Assembly: GCF_000741785.1 (NCBI RefSeq)
Contig: NZ_JGZP01000021.1
Location: 1-64,000 of the forward strand
From: Bifidobacterium stellenboschense
Lineage (GTDB): Bacteria; Actinomycetota; Actinomycetes; Actinomycetales; Bifidobacteriaceae
DNA length: 64,000 bases
Direction of reading: 5' to 3'
In this document: piece by piece, positions 55,728-64,000 of the stretch
Layout of the letters: each line of letters opens with the position of its first letter
Numbering within the stretch: the first letter of the stretch is position 1
Notes under the pieces: generated by a model
The model's database searches: none
Seen by the model: only the letters and a program-made list of their open reading frames with translations
Told to the model about the DNA's origin: nothing
Made by a program: the position numbers and the translations under genes

Positions 55728-56342
55728 TCACTCTCCCTTCGTCATCGAATCGTGCGTGGTGATGATCTTGTCCACGAAACCGTACTCCAGCGCCTCGGTG
55801 GCGGTGAACCAATGGTCGTACTCGTTATCGCGGTAGATCTCCTCGACCGTGTGGCCGGTCTGTTCGGCGGTCAGCTCGCTCATGGTCTTCTTCATATCCA
55901 TGATGAGTTCGGCGTTGATGCGCACGTCGGTGGTGGTGCCGCCGATGCCGCCGGACGGCTGGTGCATGAGCACGCGGGCGTGCGACGTCAGGAAGCGCTT
56001 GCCCTTGGTGCCGGAGCTCAGCAGGAACTGGCCCATCGAGGCGCACATGCCGAGGCCCACGGTCGCCACGTCCGGCTCGATGAGCTGCATGGTGTCGTAG
56101 ATGGCCATGCCGGCGGTGATGGATCCGCCCGGCGAGTTGATGTAGAGCCAGATGTCCTTCTTCGGGTCCTCGGCCGCCAGCATGAGCATCTGCGCGCAGA
56201 TGCGGTTGGCCATGTCGTCCTTGACCTCTTCACCCATCCAGATGATGCGGTCCTTGAGGAGCCTGTTGAAGATCGGGTCGGCGAATCCGGCGGCCGGTGC
56301 GTCGTCGGCCATGACCGGGAGGGTTGCAAGAGTGTTGCTCAC
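55728..56342 (-). CDS. clpP1: ATP-dependent Clp protease proteolytic subunit (ClpP1)
   Basis: 204 aa if translation starts at GTG 56342, which has GGAG 6 nt upstream; ATG 56354 or 56369 would add 4 or 9 residues, but 56369 lies inside a palindrome and both lack a ribosome site. Catalytic Ser in [14 protein letters not shown], His in [12 protein letters not shown], and [18 protein letters not shown]. First gene of the clpP1-clpP2 operon. Confidence 0.93.
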   Translation of the reverse strand: MSNTLATLPVMADDAPAAGFADPIFNRLLKDRIIWMGEEVKDDMANRICAQMLMLAAEDPKKDIWLYINSPGGSITAGMAIYDTMQLIEPDVATVGLGMCASMGQFLLSSGTKGKRFLTSHARVLMHQPSGGIGGTTTDVRINAELIMDMKKTMSELTAEQTGHTVEEIYRDNEYDHWFTATEALEYGFVDKIITTHDSMTKGE

Positions 56343-56357
56343 CTTATTCTCCATTTC

Positions 56358-56380
56358 GAATACTGTCATAAACAGTATTC
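56358..56380 (-). promoter_or_regulatory. Perfect dyad upstream of clpP1
   Basis: gaatactgt - cataa - acagtattc, a 9-bp perfect inverted repeat 15 bp before the GTG start. A likely operator for a regulator of the clpP operon. ClgR is known to control clpP genes in bifidobacteria and other actinobacteria, but whether this dyad is its site was not established here. Confidence 0.5.
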
Positions 56381-56519
56381 AAGCCTACCGCCTTCAAGCG
56401 ACGGAGCGGCGCATTTCGCCCGCTTTCGGCTCGACGCGTACAGCCGCGCCGCGACCTCGCCCACCGTCGCGTATCTTCCCGTATGGGCGCGCAATCACTT
56501 GGCGCGCACGCGGCTCCCT

Positions 56520-59500
56520 CTACGCGGCTCCGGGCGCCAGCGCGTTGGACTCCACCTTGCGGATGCACATAATCAGATCCATCGCCTGCGCGGAGTCGAA
56601 CAGCCTGAAGAGCGGCCGCGGCCTGTCGAACGGCGGTTTGGCGAGCTGCGCCGGATCCAGGTACCCGTTGCGTTCTATATAGTCGATGACCATGTGCAGG
56701 AAGCCGATCTGCGCCTGATTGAGCGTATGCGCGTTGATGAAACCGGAGAACGCCTCCATCGCGGCCTCATGGTCGAGTTTGGCGATGCGCCTGACCAGCA
56801 GTCCGAACGGCGTGTCGCCATATGCGGCGCGATACTCCTCCTGCGTGCCCAGCAGTTCGACGAGCACGCGTTCGAGTTCACTGTAGTCGTCGGCGGTCAG
56901 CGGCTCGTTGCGCCGCAGCTTGCGTATCGTCCCGTCGTCCTTGTGCTCGTTGACGTAGCGGTTGACCTTGAGCTTGTAGTCCTCGTAGTGCTCGGCGATG
57001 TCGAACGGCTGGCCTTCGACCCGTTCGACCAACGGATCGGTCAGGTCGGTGATGATGGTGCGGCGTCTGCCGGCGTCCGCGACGAAGCGCACGAGACCGC
57101 GCAAGGCGATGCGCACCCGTTCCAGTTCGGTGACGGACATATGGGCGAGACGGTCACCGTCGTTCACGATCCGGGTGATCGGTCCGCGTTGCGCGCTCAC
57201 CTGCGGGATGGTCATGCGCTCGTTCAGGCGCACGGCGATCGACCGTATCTTCGCCGCACATGCCCCGGCCGGCCGGCCGCCCGCGCAGGAGACCATCATC
57301 GCGTACATGAGCGCGTCGAACCGTAGCGCGTACACGTCCGGCTCGTCGTAATGCGCCAATGGCGCCAGTTCGTGCACGAGGTCGTGCACGTCCAGTTCGG
57401 TCAGGGAATCGAATGCACCGGCCGCGCGGTATCGTTCCACGAATTCGCGTTTGAGCCGCACCGCGGCCTTGGTTGCGTCCCATGAGCCGATCTGGCCGGT
57501 GAGGTCGGCGACCAGATCGCTTCGCCATTGCACGACGTGCGGGTCGGCGGTGAACGCGCTGGATTGGAAGGCCCGCACGAGTTCGGCCTTGCGGGCGAAG
57601 ACGCGTTCGCTGACGGATGCGGCGAGCTTGTCTTCGACCGGGTTCGTCTGTTCGCGGAAGAACGCGAAGTTGCCGCAGTAGTCGAAGATCTTGAAGCGGC
57701 GTTTGCCGATGTATTCGCCGTCGATGCCGTCCACGCAGTCGAGTTCGGGGCTGAGTCGGGTGCCGCGGCCGATCATCTGCCAGAATTTGATTTTCGATCG
57801 CACCGGTTTGAAGAACACGAGGTTGACGACGTCGGGCACGTCGACGCCGGTGTCCATCATGTCGACGGATACGGTGATGACGGGCAGCGGCTTGCGTTTG
57901 AATTCGGCGATGACGCTGTGCGCGTAGTCGTCGCCGTGCAGCACGGTTTTGATGAAGCCGTGCGCCGACTCCTTGGGATAGCGCGCCGCGTAGCGTTCGG
58001 CGATGTAGCGCGCGTGCCGCTGGTTGGCTGCGAAGATGATGGTTTTGCCGAGCCGTTCGCCGCCGTCGGTCTTGATGCCGTTGTCGTGCAGGTCCTCCAG
58101 GACGGTGTCCACGGTGGCTGGATTCATCACGTAGGTGTTGATCGCCGAGGCGTCGATGTGCGCGGGCAGGTTCGCCGCATCGTCCAGATCGCCGTTTTCC
58201 CCGTCCTCTCCTGCGTCGTCGCCGCCGAAGTCCTCCTCGTAGCGCTCCTTGTCTTCGTCGGACAGGTCGTCGTAGGTGATGCCTTCGTCCATGAATTTGG
58301 TTTTGGCTTCGATGTTGACGTATGGCACGAGCACCTTGTCCTTGAGCGCCTGCGCGTACTCGTAGACGTAGGTGGGTACGCCGTGCTGCACATGGAAGAA
58401 GTCGTAGGTGTTGCGGTCCACGTCGTTGCGCGGGGTGGCGGTCAGTCCGACCATGAGCGCGTCGAAGTGGTCGAAGATGACCCGGTATTTCCTGAAGATC
58501 GACCGGTGCGCCTCGTCGACGATGATGAGGTCGAAGTGGCCTGCGGAGAACGCGGGCTTGCCGCCCGTGCCGGTTTCCGCGTCGATGGCGTTGATCATGG
58601 TCTGATAGGTGGAGAACACGACGCGCGCGTCCGTATCGTGCTTGTTGGAGCACAGGTTGCACAGCGACCAGTCGGGGAAGTATTCGCCGTATGCGCTGTG
58701 CGCCTGCGCGACGAGTTCGACCCGGTCGGCGAGGAACAGCACGTTCTTGACGAGTCCGGCGCGCATGAGCACGTCGGCGAGCGCGGCGGAGACGCGTGTC
58801 TTGCCGGTACCGGTGGCCATGACGAGCAGGCTGCGGCGTTGGCCTTGGTTGAGGTTGTCGCAGACGGCCTGAATGGCTTCGAGCTGGTAGGTGCGGCCGT
58901 TGCCGCCGGCGACGGTGAGGTTGACGGGGACGGTGGATGGGTCGATGGCGGTGCGGCGGCGGTCGATGATGCGCTGCAGGTCATCCTGGGCGAAGATCTC
59001 GCCGACCTGACGGTAGGAGCCGTGCTCGTCGTCGACGAAGTAGGTGCGGTAGCCGTTGGTGAGGAAGATGAGCGGCCGGTAGCCGAACCTGCGTTCGAGG
59101 CAGTCGACGTAGAGGCGTGCCTGTTGGAGTCCTTTGGCGGGATCGTATGCGGTGCGTTTGGCTTCGATGATGGCGAGCGGCTTGCCGTCGCGCCCGTTGA
59201 GGAGGTAGTCGATGCGTCCTTGTTGGCCGGGGTGGTCTTCCATGCCGGTGACAGGGTATTCGGTGATGACGTCGCGTTCCATGTTCCAGCCGACCAGTTG
59301 CAGGTCGAGGTCGATGAAGCGTGTGCGGGTCTGGTATTCGTCGAATTCGTCAGCGGGGACGTGTTCGACTGCGGGTTGTTCGGCCTTGCGTGCGGCGAGC
59401 TGGTCGCTCAGGTCGCGGATGTGTTGTTCGAGTGCGGCGATACGGGCGGTCTGTTCTCCAATCTGCGCTTCGTATTCCCTGCGTGCGGCGTCTTCCTGAG

Positions 59501-59960
59501 TCTTGCGTTCCTTGGCGGCGAGCGCGCGGCTGACGGCGGGGACCTGTTTGGGGTCGAAGGTGCGTTTGGCGTAGCGGCGGCCGTAGCTGTAGTCGATCCA
59601 TTGGATGAACGCGAAGAGGATGTTCAGGGAGAACATCGCGTCTTCGGGTTTGAGCTGCGCGTTGCGGTGGGCGGCCATGTTGCCGGCCTTGATGACGTAT
59701 TGCAGGGATTCCCACAGGTGGTCGTCGGAGAGCGCGTTGCGGAAGGTGGGTTCGTGGACGAGGGATTGCAGGTTGTCCTTGTACGGCGGCCGGATGGTCT
59801 CGTCGGCGGCGTACACCCATTTGACGGCGAGTTCGAACGCGCGGCGGGCGGCAAGCGCGCTGATGGTCGGCGACAGCGAAAGCGCGCGTTCGGCTTCGAG
59901 GCACGCGTCGGCGAACATCGCGTAGTCGTCCTGGCCTGTCAGAAACGAGAAGTTGGCCAT
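56520..59960 (-). CDS. Type I restriction endonuclease R-subunit-like protein (HsdR), orphan
   Basis: 1146 aa from ATG 59960 (GGGAG upstream). N-terminal DUF4145-like helical domain (residues 1-110), coiled coil (~150-200), nuclease domain with D...IIEAKRTAY (PD-(D/E)xK), helicase motif I VMATGTGKTRVSAALADVL, motif II IIVDEAHRS, SAT-like GLTATPRND, motif VI QMIGRGTRL, and an EcoEI-type C-terminal helical domain. It should cut or translocate DNA in a type I restriction complex, but no hsdM or hsdS gene lies in the window on either side. Confidence 0.88.
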   Translation of the reverse strand: MANFSFLTGQDDYAMFADACLEAERALSLSPTISALAARRAFELAVKWVYAADETIRPPYKDNLQSLVHEPTFRNALSDDHLWESLQYVIKAGNMAAHRNAQLKPEDAMFSLNILFAFIQWIDYSYGRRYAKRTFDPKQVPAVSRALAAKERKTQEDAARREYEAQIGEQTARIAALEQHIRDLSDQLAARKAEQPAVEHVPADEFDEYQTRTRFIDLDLQLVGWNMERDVITEYPVTGMEDHPGQQGRIDYLLNGRDGKPLAIIEAKRTAYDPAKGLQQARLYVDCLERRFGYRPLIFLTNGYRTYFVDDEHGSYRQVGEIFAQDDLQRIIDRRRTAIDPSTVPVNLTVAGGNGRTYQLEAIQAVCDNLNQGQRRSLLVMATGTGKTRVSAALADVLMRAGLVKNVLFLADRVELVAQAHSAYGEYFPDWSLCNLCSNKHDTDARVVFSTYQTMINAIDAETGTGGKPAFSAGHFDLIIVDEAHRSIFRKYRVIFDHFDALMVGLTATPRNDVDRNTYDFFHVQHGVPTYVYEYAQALKDKVLVPYVNIEAKTKFMDEGITYDDLSDEDKERYEEDFGGDDAGEDGENGDLDDAANLPAHIDASAINTYVMNPATVDTVLEDLHDNGIKTDGGERLGKTIIFAANQRHARYIAERYAARYPKESAHGFIKTVLHGDDYAHSVIAEFKRKPLPVITVSVDMMDTGVDVPDVVNLVFFKPVRSKIKFWQMIGRGTRLSPELDCVDGIDGEYIGKRRFKIFDYCGNFAFFREQTNPVEDKLAASVSERVFARKAELVRAFQSSAFTADPHVVQWRSDLVADLTGQIGSWDATKAAVRLKREFVERYRAAGAFDSLTELDVHDLVHELAPLAHYDEPDVYALRFDALMYAMMVSCAGGRPAGACAAKIRSIAVRLNERMTIPQVSAQRGPITRIVNDGDRLAHMSVTELERVRIALRGLVRFVADAGRRRTIITDLTDPLVERVEGQPFDIAEHYEDYKLKVNRYVNEHKDDGTIRKLRRNEPLTADDYSELERVLVELLGTQEEYRAAYGDTPFGLLVRRIAKLDHEAAMEAFSGFINAHTLNQAQIGFLHMVIDYIERNGYLDPAQLAKPPFDRPRPLFRLFDSAQAMDLIMCIRKVESNALAPGAA

Positions 59961-60054
59961 ATCCGTCTCCCTCATGCGCTGCGTCGCGGCGATTGTCGTC
60001 CGATCAAATCCATCGTACAACGCGCAGGATCGTTGCGTTCGTCCGCGGCGACGG

Positions 60055-61344
60055 TCAGGCTCCCAGCAGGGTGACGGGAACCACGTATACGCCTTCTTTG
60101 GTCGCTCGCGCATATACGCCGTTGCCGACGATGACCATGAGAAACGATGGCTCCCTTTGCTGCGAGTACGGGTTCGCCATGACGGTGTTGCGCACTTTCA
60201 GCAGCGAGTCGACGCCTTCCTGCGTCTTGTTTTCGCCGAGTTTGATTTCCACGGCGCCCCATCTGCCGTCTTCGAGTTCGATGATGGCGTCGGCTTCCAG
60301 ACCCTTGTCGTCGCGGTAGAAAGAGACCTTGGGATGTTCGAGACCGACCCATGCGGATGAGTACACCAGTAGGTCCCGTATGACCAGGTTTTCGAACACA
60401 TCGCCGAATATCTGCCCGTTGGACAGTAGCCGCATGGGGTTGATGCCCAACGCGGAGACCGCGAGGGAGGGGTCCACGAAATATCGTTTCGGTTTGACCC
60501 GCATACGGTTGCGCGCCTTGATCGGCGCATCCCAGCTGGGTAGTTCCTCGATGAGGAATTCGCGGATCAGCATATCCACATAGCCGGTGGTGGTGATGCG
60601 GGAAGGTTCGGTGTCCGCGGTCTCGTCATCCGCGTAGAGGTCTCGGCTGAGCGTCTTGATCGTGGCGGCCTTGGCGTTGTTGCGGGCGAGCGACATGATG
60701 ATGCGTCGCGTCAGGGCGGGGTTCTTGCCCATGCGGGGAGCATTGTCCTCGCAGACGGCTTCCAGATACTGTTGCGGAACGTACAATGCGCTTTCGAGAT
60801 CGCGGTCGAGGGACGCCGGCCACCCTCCCCGGCATATCCATTCCGCGATCTGCGATAGCGAGACCTGCGTGGCGGATGGCGTGAATTCACCGTCGAACAG
60901 TTTGCGCAGCGATACCGCTCCGGTGGACAGTCCCTGCTCGTAGAGGCTCATGGGGCGCATGCGCAGATGCGCGATCCTTCCCGCACCGCTGTGTTCGTAC
61001 TGACTGAGCGGCGGGGCGCTGGAACCGGTAAGCAAATATTGCCCGGGACGGTTGGACTGCTGGTCGACGGCATGCCGGACCGCGTCGCGCACTGCAGGCA
61101 CGGTCTGCCATTCGTCGATCAGATGCGGCTGTTCACCGATGAGCGGCATGGTCGGATCGGCTTCGGCCAAGGGGCGAACACGGTAATCGTCAAGGCCGGT
61201 GACGCTCTCGGCGTGCGACAACGCACACCACGTCTTCCCGCACCATTTCGCGCCGTCGATCTGCACCGCGCCGAACACGTCGAGTAGCTTGGACACTTGG
61301 TCGTCCAACAGACGCGGTCTGTACGAGTCAGGTCGAAGCGTCAC
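60055..61344 (-). CDS. AAA-family ATPase with DUF4143
   Basis: 429 aa starting at GTG 61344 (GAGGTG 5 nt upstream). P-loop GAKWCGKTWCALSHA, Walker B-like PHLIDEWQTVP, sensor LLTGSSAPP, then the C-terminal DUF4143 part with a nuclease-like strand pattern (DDKGLEADAIIELEDGRWG, AVEIKLGENK: D...ExK). Mobile, often phase-variable family of unknown role, possibly nucleic-acid related. Separated from the HsdR gene by 94 bp. Confidence 0.87.
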   Translation of the reverse strand: MTLRPDSYRPRLLDDQVSKLLDVFGAVQIDGAKWCGKTWCALSHAESVTGLDDYRVRPLAEADPTMPLIGEQPHLIDEWQTVPAVRDAVRHAVDQQSNRPGQYLLTGSSAPPLSQYEHSGAGRIAHLRMRPMSLYEQGLSTGAVSLRKLFDGEFTPSATQVSLSQIAEWICRGGWPASLDRDLESALYVPQQYLEAVCEDNAPRMGKNPALTRRIIMSLARNNAKAATIKTLSRDLYADDETADTEPSRITTTGYVDMLIREFLIEELPSWDAPIKARNRMRVKPKRYFVDPSLAVSALGINPMRLLSNGQIFGDVFENLVIRDLLVYSSAWVGLEHPKVSFYRDDKGLEADAIIELEDGRWGAVEIKLGENKTQEGVDSLLKVRNTVMANPYSQQREPSFLMVIVGNGVYARATKEGVYVVPVTLLGA

Positions 61345-61359
61345 ACAATCACCTCATTT

Positions 61360-61420
61360 ATCATTTTGTACCGTTTTCGTTATACATTTTACACCAATCG
61401 CACTATACATTTTACACCAT
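61360..61420 (-). repeat. Short direct repeats in the promoter of the AAA/DUF4143 gene
   Basis: TATACATTTTACACCA at 61382-61397 and 61405-61420 (identical, 23 bp apart) and a diverged third copy TTATCATTTTGTACC at 61359-61373, about 22 bp further on. Candidate operator sites close to the start codon (61344). Confidence 0.6.
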
Positions 61421-61458
61421 CCGAAACCGTGATTCCATCCGCACGCAAAGGCCCCTAC

Positions 61459-61498
61459 AGTGCGAAGTAGCGTTGGGCGAGGCTGGCGTAGAGGATGT
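61459..61498 (-). repeat. Direct repeat, left copy (remnant of a gene 3' end)
   Basis: About 40 bp, 36 identical to 62454-62493. On the minus strand it encodes LYASLAQRYFAL followed by TAG. Only a few codons lie upstream before a stop, so it is the tail of a lost gene. Confidence 0.65.
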
Positions 61499-61595
61499 CA
61501 AGACGACAAGGCCCCCATCCTCACTGTTCTGCTTCCGCAAACCCCTCAATCGACAGCCCAAGCGACTCCGATCTGGCGGCCACGGTCAGACATCA

Positions 61596-62030
61596 ATGGA
61601 AATCATGGATTTGTACGGCATTGAATACCATGTCGTCGTCACATATCCCAATGGAGTCCGAGCCGGATACGTGCCGAACCATCATTACAAGCCCAAACGA
61701 AGCGGCACTCGTCAAACATGGTTCCCTCAGCATTGGAGAGAACACGACATCACCAAGGCCGCCGAGCATGTCATGAAACTGAAAAGTAATCAGAATGCCC
61801 CGGACGGACACATCATATGGGGAACATGGCGGAACGTACGCGTCGGCGTCATCAAACGTGGCGGACTTGTCAATACCGTATTCCCCGCAGAGATCCAGCC
61901 CAGCCACCTATGGTTAAAAAACAGGAAAGCACGAAAAACTGAGGAGATGCGGCATGTTCGACATCAACAACGTACAAGCGATTATGGCACGATACGATCA
62001 CATCCATCCGGAGGATTCATATCTGCTTGA
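61596..62030 (+). CDS. EndoU-like toxin C-terminal domain (orphan)
   Basis: 144 aa from ATG 61596 (another ATG at 61605); no ribosome site, so it may be a toxin tip without its N-terminal carrier. Pattern GYVPNHHYKPKRSG, TWFPQHWREHDITKAAEHVM, DGHIIWGTWRNVRVGVIKRG, GLVNTVFP resembles bacterial EndoU RNase domains (fPxxW, a helix, then G-x-W-x-G-V-x-V, then TxYP) of phage and contact-dependent toxins. The catalytic His/Lys candidates are the HH and H in these segments. The tail overlaps the next gene by 77 bp. Family assignment is moderate. Confidence 0.5.
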   Translation: MEIMDLYGIEYHVVVTYPNGVRAGYVPNHHYKPKRSGTRQTWFPQHWREHDITKAAEHVMKLKSNQNAPDGHIIWGTWRNVRVGVIKRGGLVNTVFPAEIQPSHLWLKNRKARKTEEMRHVRHQQRTSDYGTIRSHPSGGFISA

Positions 62031-62331
62031 CCAATACTGGAATGATTTGTCCGGAGCGTTGGTCCAAGACACGAACGGCACCATCCGCTATCTTCTGAAC
62101 AACGCCACCCCCGAGGAATTGGATAAAATCAGCGAAGTAACAGATGAGCTCGTGGAACGAACCCAAAGCATCGAACTGATCAAAGCGATCAGAACGGCAT
62201 ACTGCAAATATCCGGAAACCCTCAACGATCATCTGCTATTCAGCAATCTCAATCTGTCCATTACCATCGCCCTCAAGGACAAGAAGGCGGCACAACAATT
62301 GCTTGCCTGGAAGCCGACCAGGACGGATTGA
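61954..62331 (+). CDS. Candidate immunity protein for the EndoU-like domain
   Basis: 125 aa, all-helical-looking acidic protein (EDSYLLDQYWNDLSGALVQD, NATPEELDKISEVTDELVER). GAGGAG lies 6 nt before the ATG at 61954. Directly follows and overlaps the toxin-like gene. Immunity role inferred from position; no recognised family. Confidence 0.5.
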   Translation: MFDINNVQAIMARYDHIHPEDSYLLDQYWNDLSGALVQDTNGTIRYLLNNATPEELDKISEVTDELVERTQSIELIKAIRTAYCKYPETLNDHLLFSNLNLSITIALKDKKAAQQLLAWKPTRTD

Positions 62332-62453
62332 GCACATGCACAGCAGCACCAATGCCATTCGTATTCAGCTTGTCGACCACAAGAATCACGAAGCTCTGGC
62401 AGAAGGATAGGCGGACGAATGGCGGGATATTCGTTCGCCAGCCACATCGGTTA

Positions 62454-62493
62454 CAGGGCGAAGTAGCGTTGGGCGAGGCTGACGTAGAGGGTG
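62454..62493 (-). repeat. Direct repeat, right copy
   Basis: Second copy of the repeat at 61459-61498; on the minus strand it reads STVYTLYVSLAQRYFAL then TAA. The pair brackets the toxin/immunity genes, 995 bp apart. The remaining 62332-62616 shows no gene. Confidence 0.65.
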
Positions 62494-62616
62494 TATACGG
62501 TCGAACCCCTCGTTGGCCCACGCCCGCAGTGGCCTGCCGCCCAGACAGCAGACCAAGAGGCCTATCGACACCCCAAACCCGAGAGGACGCAATCTCAGCC
62601 GACGAACATTGCAGAC

Positions 62617-62662
62617 TTGCCGTTTTGGGAATATGCATTATACTTTTGGTAAAAGCATAGAA
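62617..62662 (+). promoter_or_regulatory. Promoter and operator of the HTH/ImmA pair
   Basis: TTGCCG (62617-62622) and TATACT (62639-62644) with 16-bp spacing. Inverted repeat tatgc ... gcata enclosing ctttt-ggt-aaaag overlaps the -10, as expected for autorepression by the HTH protein. AAGGAG at 62661 precedes the ATG. Confidence 0.6.
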
Positions 62663-62672
62663 GGAGCGAACC

Positions 62673-62999
62673 ATGACAAAAGAATTGGGCGAAAGGATGC
62701 TGAAGCTGATGAGGCAGCAGGGGCGAACACAGAAAAAGGTGGCGGAACTGATCGGCACCACGGAGGCCACAATGTCGCGCTATGTCTCAGGCGACCGGGA
62801 GCCGAAGGCCGACGTTCTATCAAATATCGCAACAGCACTCCATACGACGTCAGACTATCTACTTGGCCGAGAATCGGAGCAGAATGATCTCGATTCAGCT
62901 TACACACTCGTGGCTCGCAACGCGTCCCGACTCACACCGGAACAAAAGCATGCCATTTTGGAAGCGCTGTTTTCCTCGAATACGGAGGACGGAAAATGA
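62673..62999 (+). CDS. XRE-family helix-turn-helix regulator (ImmR-like)
   Basis: 108 aa. Cro/C1 fold MLKLMRQQGRTQKKVAELIG, TTEATMSRYVSGDREPKADV, LSNIATALHTTSDYLLGRE. Its last codons overlap the metallopeptidase gene by 4 bp (ATGA). In ImmR/ImmA pairs the repressor is cleaved by the partner peptidase on DNA damage or signalling, releasing mobile-element genes; here it may control the DUF4417 gene or flanking elements. Confidence 0.85.
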   Translation: MTKELGERMLKLMRQQGRTQKKVAELIGTTEATMSRYVSGDREPKADVLSNIATALHTTSDYLLGRESEQNDLDSAYTLVARNASRLTPEQKHAILEALFSSNTEDGK

Positions 63000-63589
63000 A
63001 CGAGTCACACACCGGTGCCACACTGCCATCATGGCGCTATGAAGAAATCAAGGAAACCATGACCCTTCTGCTGTGGTGTCAGAAAATCACGCATCTGCCA
63101 ATAAGCGGCTTCGAGATCGCCCGTCGACGGGGAATCAATGTAATCCCCTACTCACATGGCACGGAGGAACTGCGACGCCAATACATGGCCGCCAGTAGCG
63201 ACGGATTCAACATCACTGACTCCGAAGGGCATAGCACCATCTATTACAACGACGAGATGCCGTATGAACGCATAAATTTCACCATCCTGCATGAAATCGC
63301 CCACATTGTGCTCGGACATCAGGAACACAGTGAGCTCGCCGAGAAAGAGGCAAATTTCGCTGCAGGTTTCCTCGCTGCGCCACCGGCCGCCCTCTTCCCG
63401 TTCAATCCGCAATCTCCTCTGGAGGTGGAGATGATGTGCCACGTCAGCAGACAAGCAGCGATTCATAGCTTCAGCCGGTACCAGTCATGGAAACGTGTCA
63501 AGCAGCATCATCCTCTGACCGATTACGAACAGATGCTGTACGACATGTTCTCCAAAGCAAGGAGGGAAGCGCAAACAACTCCCAAATAA
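62996..63589 (+). CDS. ImmA/IrrE-family metallopeptidase
   Basis: 197 aa with the zinc site FTILHEIAHIVLGH (HExxH) and the downstream third ligand region EKEANFAAGFLAAP. N-terminal helix then INVIPYSHG strand, as in phage/ICE ImmA. Presumed protease of the HTH repressor encoded in the overlapping upstream gene. Confidence 0.88.
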   Translation: MNESHTGATLPSWRYEEIKETMTLLLWCQKITHLPISGFEIARRRGINVIPYSHGTEELRRQYMAASSDGFNITDSEGHSTIYYNDEMPYERINFTILHEIAHIVLGHQEHSELAEKEANFAAGFLAAPPAALFPFNPQSPLEVEMMCHVSRQAAIHSFSRYQSWKRVKQHHPLTDYEQMLYDMFSKARREAQTTPK

Positions 63590-63753
63590 TGAAGAGGCGC
63601 TCCACGGAGCGCTCGAACGAACCACGAAACACCTCTCCAGAGGATGCATGCATCCTACTTACTGCAATCTGTATTATGCATCATCCTCTGGAGTTCAACA
63701 AATCAATACCGCATATCAGCTGAATGCGGAAGTAACTCTGCAAGGAGGAACAT
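63590..63753. promoter_or_regulatory. Intergenic region upstream of DUF4417 gene
   Basis: 164 bp. Contains a short hairpin gcgctccacggagcgc (63599-63614) just after the peptidase stop and an inverted repeat ccgca ... tgcgg (63711-63731) upstream of the next ribosome-binding site. No gene. Confidence 0.35.
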
Positions 63754-64000
63754 ATGGTCATACCGCATAACACACGAGCAGGATGCCATGACGTATTCCA
63801 CGCATCATTGCTTCGTGACGCACGTTATGACAGCTCTCTGGAATTTCCGTGGCTGAAAGCCGAATCAAAAGCTCCAAACAAACTAATCCCCTATTCCAAA
63901 GCGAAATATTCCAAAGACACCGATCAGTGGGTCTGTTTCTATGAAGACGATGTCAAGTTCGACGCAGACACATGGGACCACCCAGAGAAAGCCCTCACCG
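63754..64000 (+). CDS. DUF4417 protein (partial, runs off window end)
   Basis: 82 codons present. AAGGAGG precedes the ATG at 63754. LIPYSKAKYSKDTDQWVCFY and EDDVKFDADTWDHPEKALT fit the DUF4417 core (YSK..., FYEDD.F...W..P...). Proteins of this family are common in phages and mobile elements; function unknown. Confidence 0.7.
   Translation, partial: MVIPHNTRAGCHDVFHASLLRDARYDSSLEFPWLKAESKAPNKLIPYSKAKYSKDTDQWVCFYEDDVKFDADTWDHPEKALT

Noticed and set aside
57528..60074. 848-codon plus-strand frame opposite the HsdR-like gene
   Set aside because: Val/Asp/Gly-rich shadow of a clearly homologous gene on the other strand.

Overview
The window is high-GC actinobacterial chromosome and most resembles a Bifidobacterium. 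The grounds are codon use, actinobacterial-type clpP1-clpP2 and clpX, yraN-comM-dprA, ychF, polar amino-acid ABC transporters, MetY, and short -10-like hexamers lying 7-8 nt before several start codons. No 16S or fructose-6-phosphate phosphoketolase gene lies inside, so the genus is an inference.

Layout. 1-5452: an uncharacterised regulatory/envelope module (Ser/Thr kinase cut by the window edge, two helix-turn-helix regulators, multi-pass membrane protein with a frameshift, zinc-ribbon protein, SPFH/SHOCT protein). 5591-8401: zinc alcohol dehydrogenase, HAD phosphatase, small membrane protein, D-aminoacyl-tRNA deacylase. 8601-11702: polar amino-acid ABC operon. 12244-13338: ychF, followed by an accessory zone (13340-23000) that is patchier in composition. 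This zone holds a broken DUF4160/DUF2442 pair, a RelB/MazF-type toxin-antitoxin pair, a MarR-controlled Na+/H+ antiporter, a Fic protein, and a prophage-derived MuF-ADP-ribosyltransferase toxin with a small downstream partner plus degraded sibling cassettes. Three or four divergent copies of the ychF 3' end and its terminator delimit the first cassettes.

23044-28600: proC, prolyl aminopeptidase, SWIM zinc-finger and pRiA4b ORF-3-like proteins. 28700-29035: a dyad-symmetric array of twelve 21-bp units directly in front of a two-part histidine kinase and its response regulator, which converge on a MacB/FtsX ABC exporter. 36654-43305: MetY, pyridoxal kinase, a second two-component system with two related small secreted or membrane proteins, and an O6-alkylguanine methyltransferase-like protein. 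43372-51062: competence/DNA-processing genes, then a soluble-looking SdhA/SdhB pair and an O-methyltransferase. 51099-56342: LOG-family protein, NhaA, two tandem tRNA-Arg(ACG) genes, clpX, clpP2, clpP1. 56520-64000: orphan HsdR-like endonuclease/helicase, AAA/DUF4143 ATPase, an EndoU-like toxin tip with its putative immunity gene between 40-bp direct repeats, a HTH/ImmA-IrrE pair, and a DUF4417 gene cut by the window end.

How it fits together: housekeeping blocks (transport, proline and methionine metabolism, proteolysis, competence) are interrupted by small conflict cassettes. Twice, such cassettes are bounded by repeated short remnants of a gene's 3' end. The most unusual items are the ychF-end repeats, the 21-bp inverted array, and the toxin/immunity cassette remnants. 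No integrase, transposase, CRISPR array or rRNA was found.
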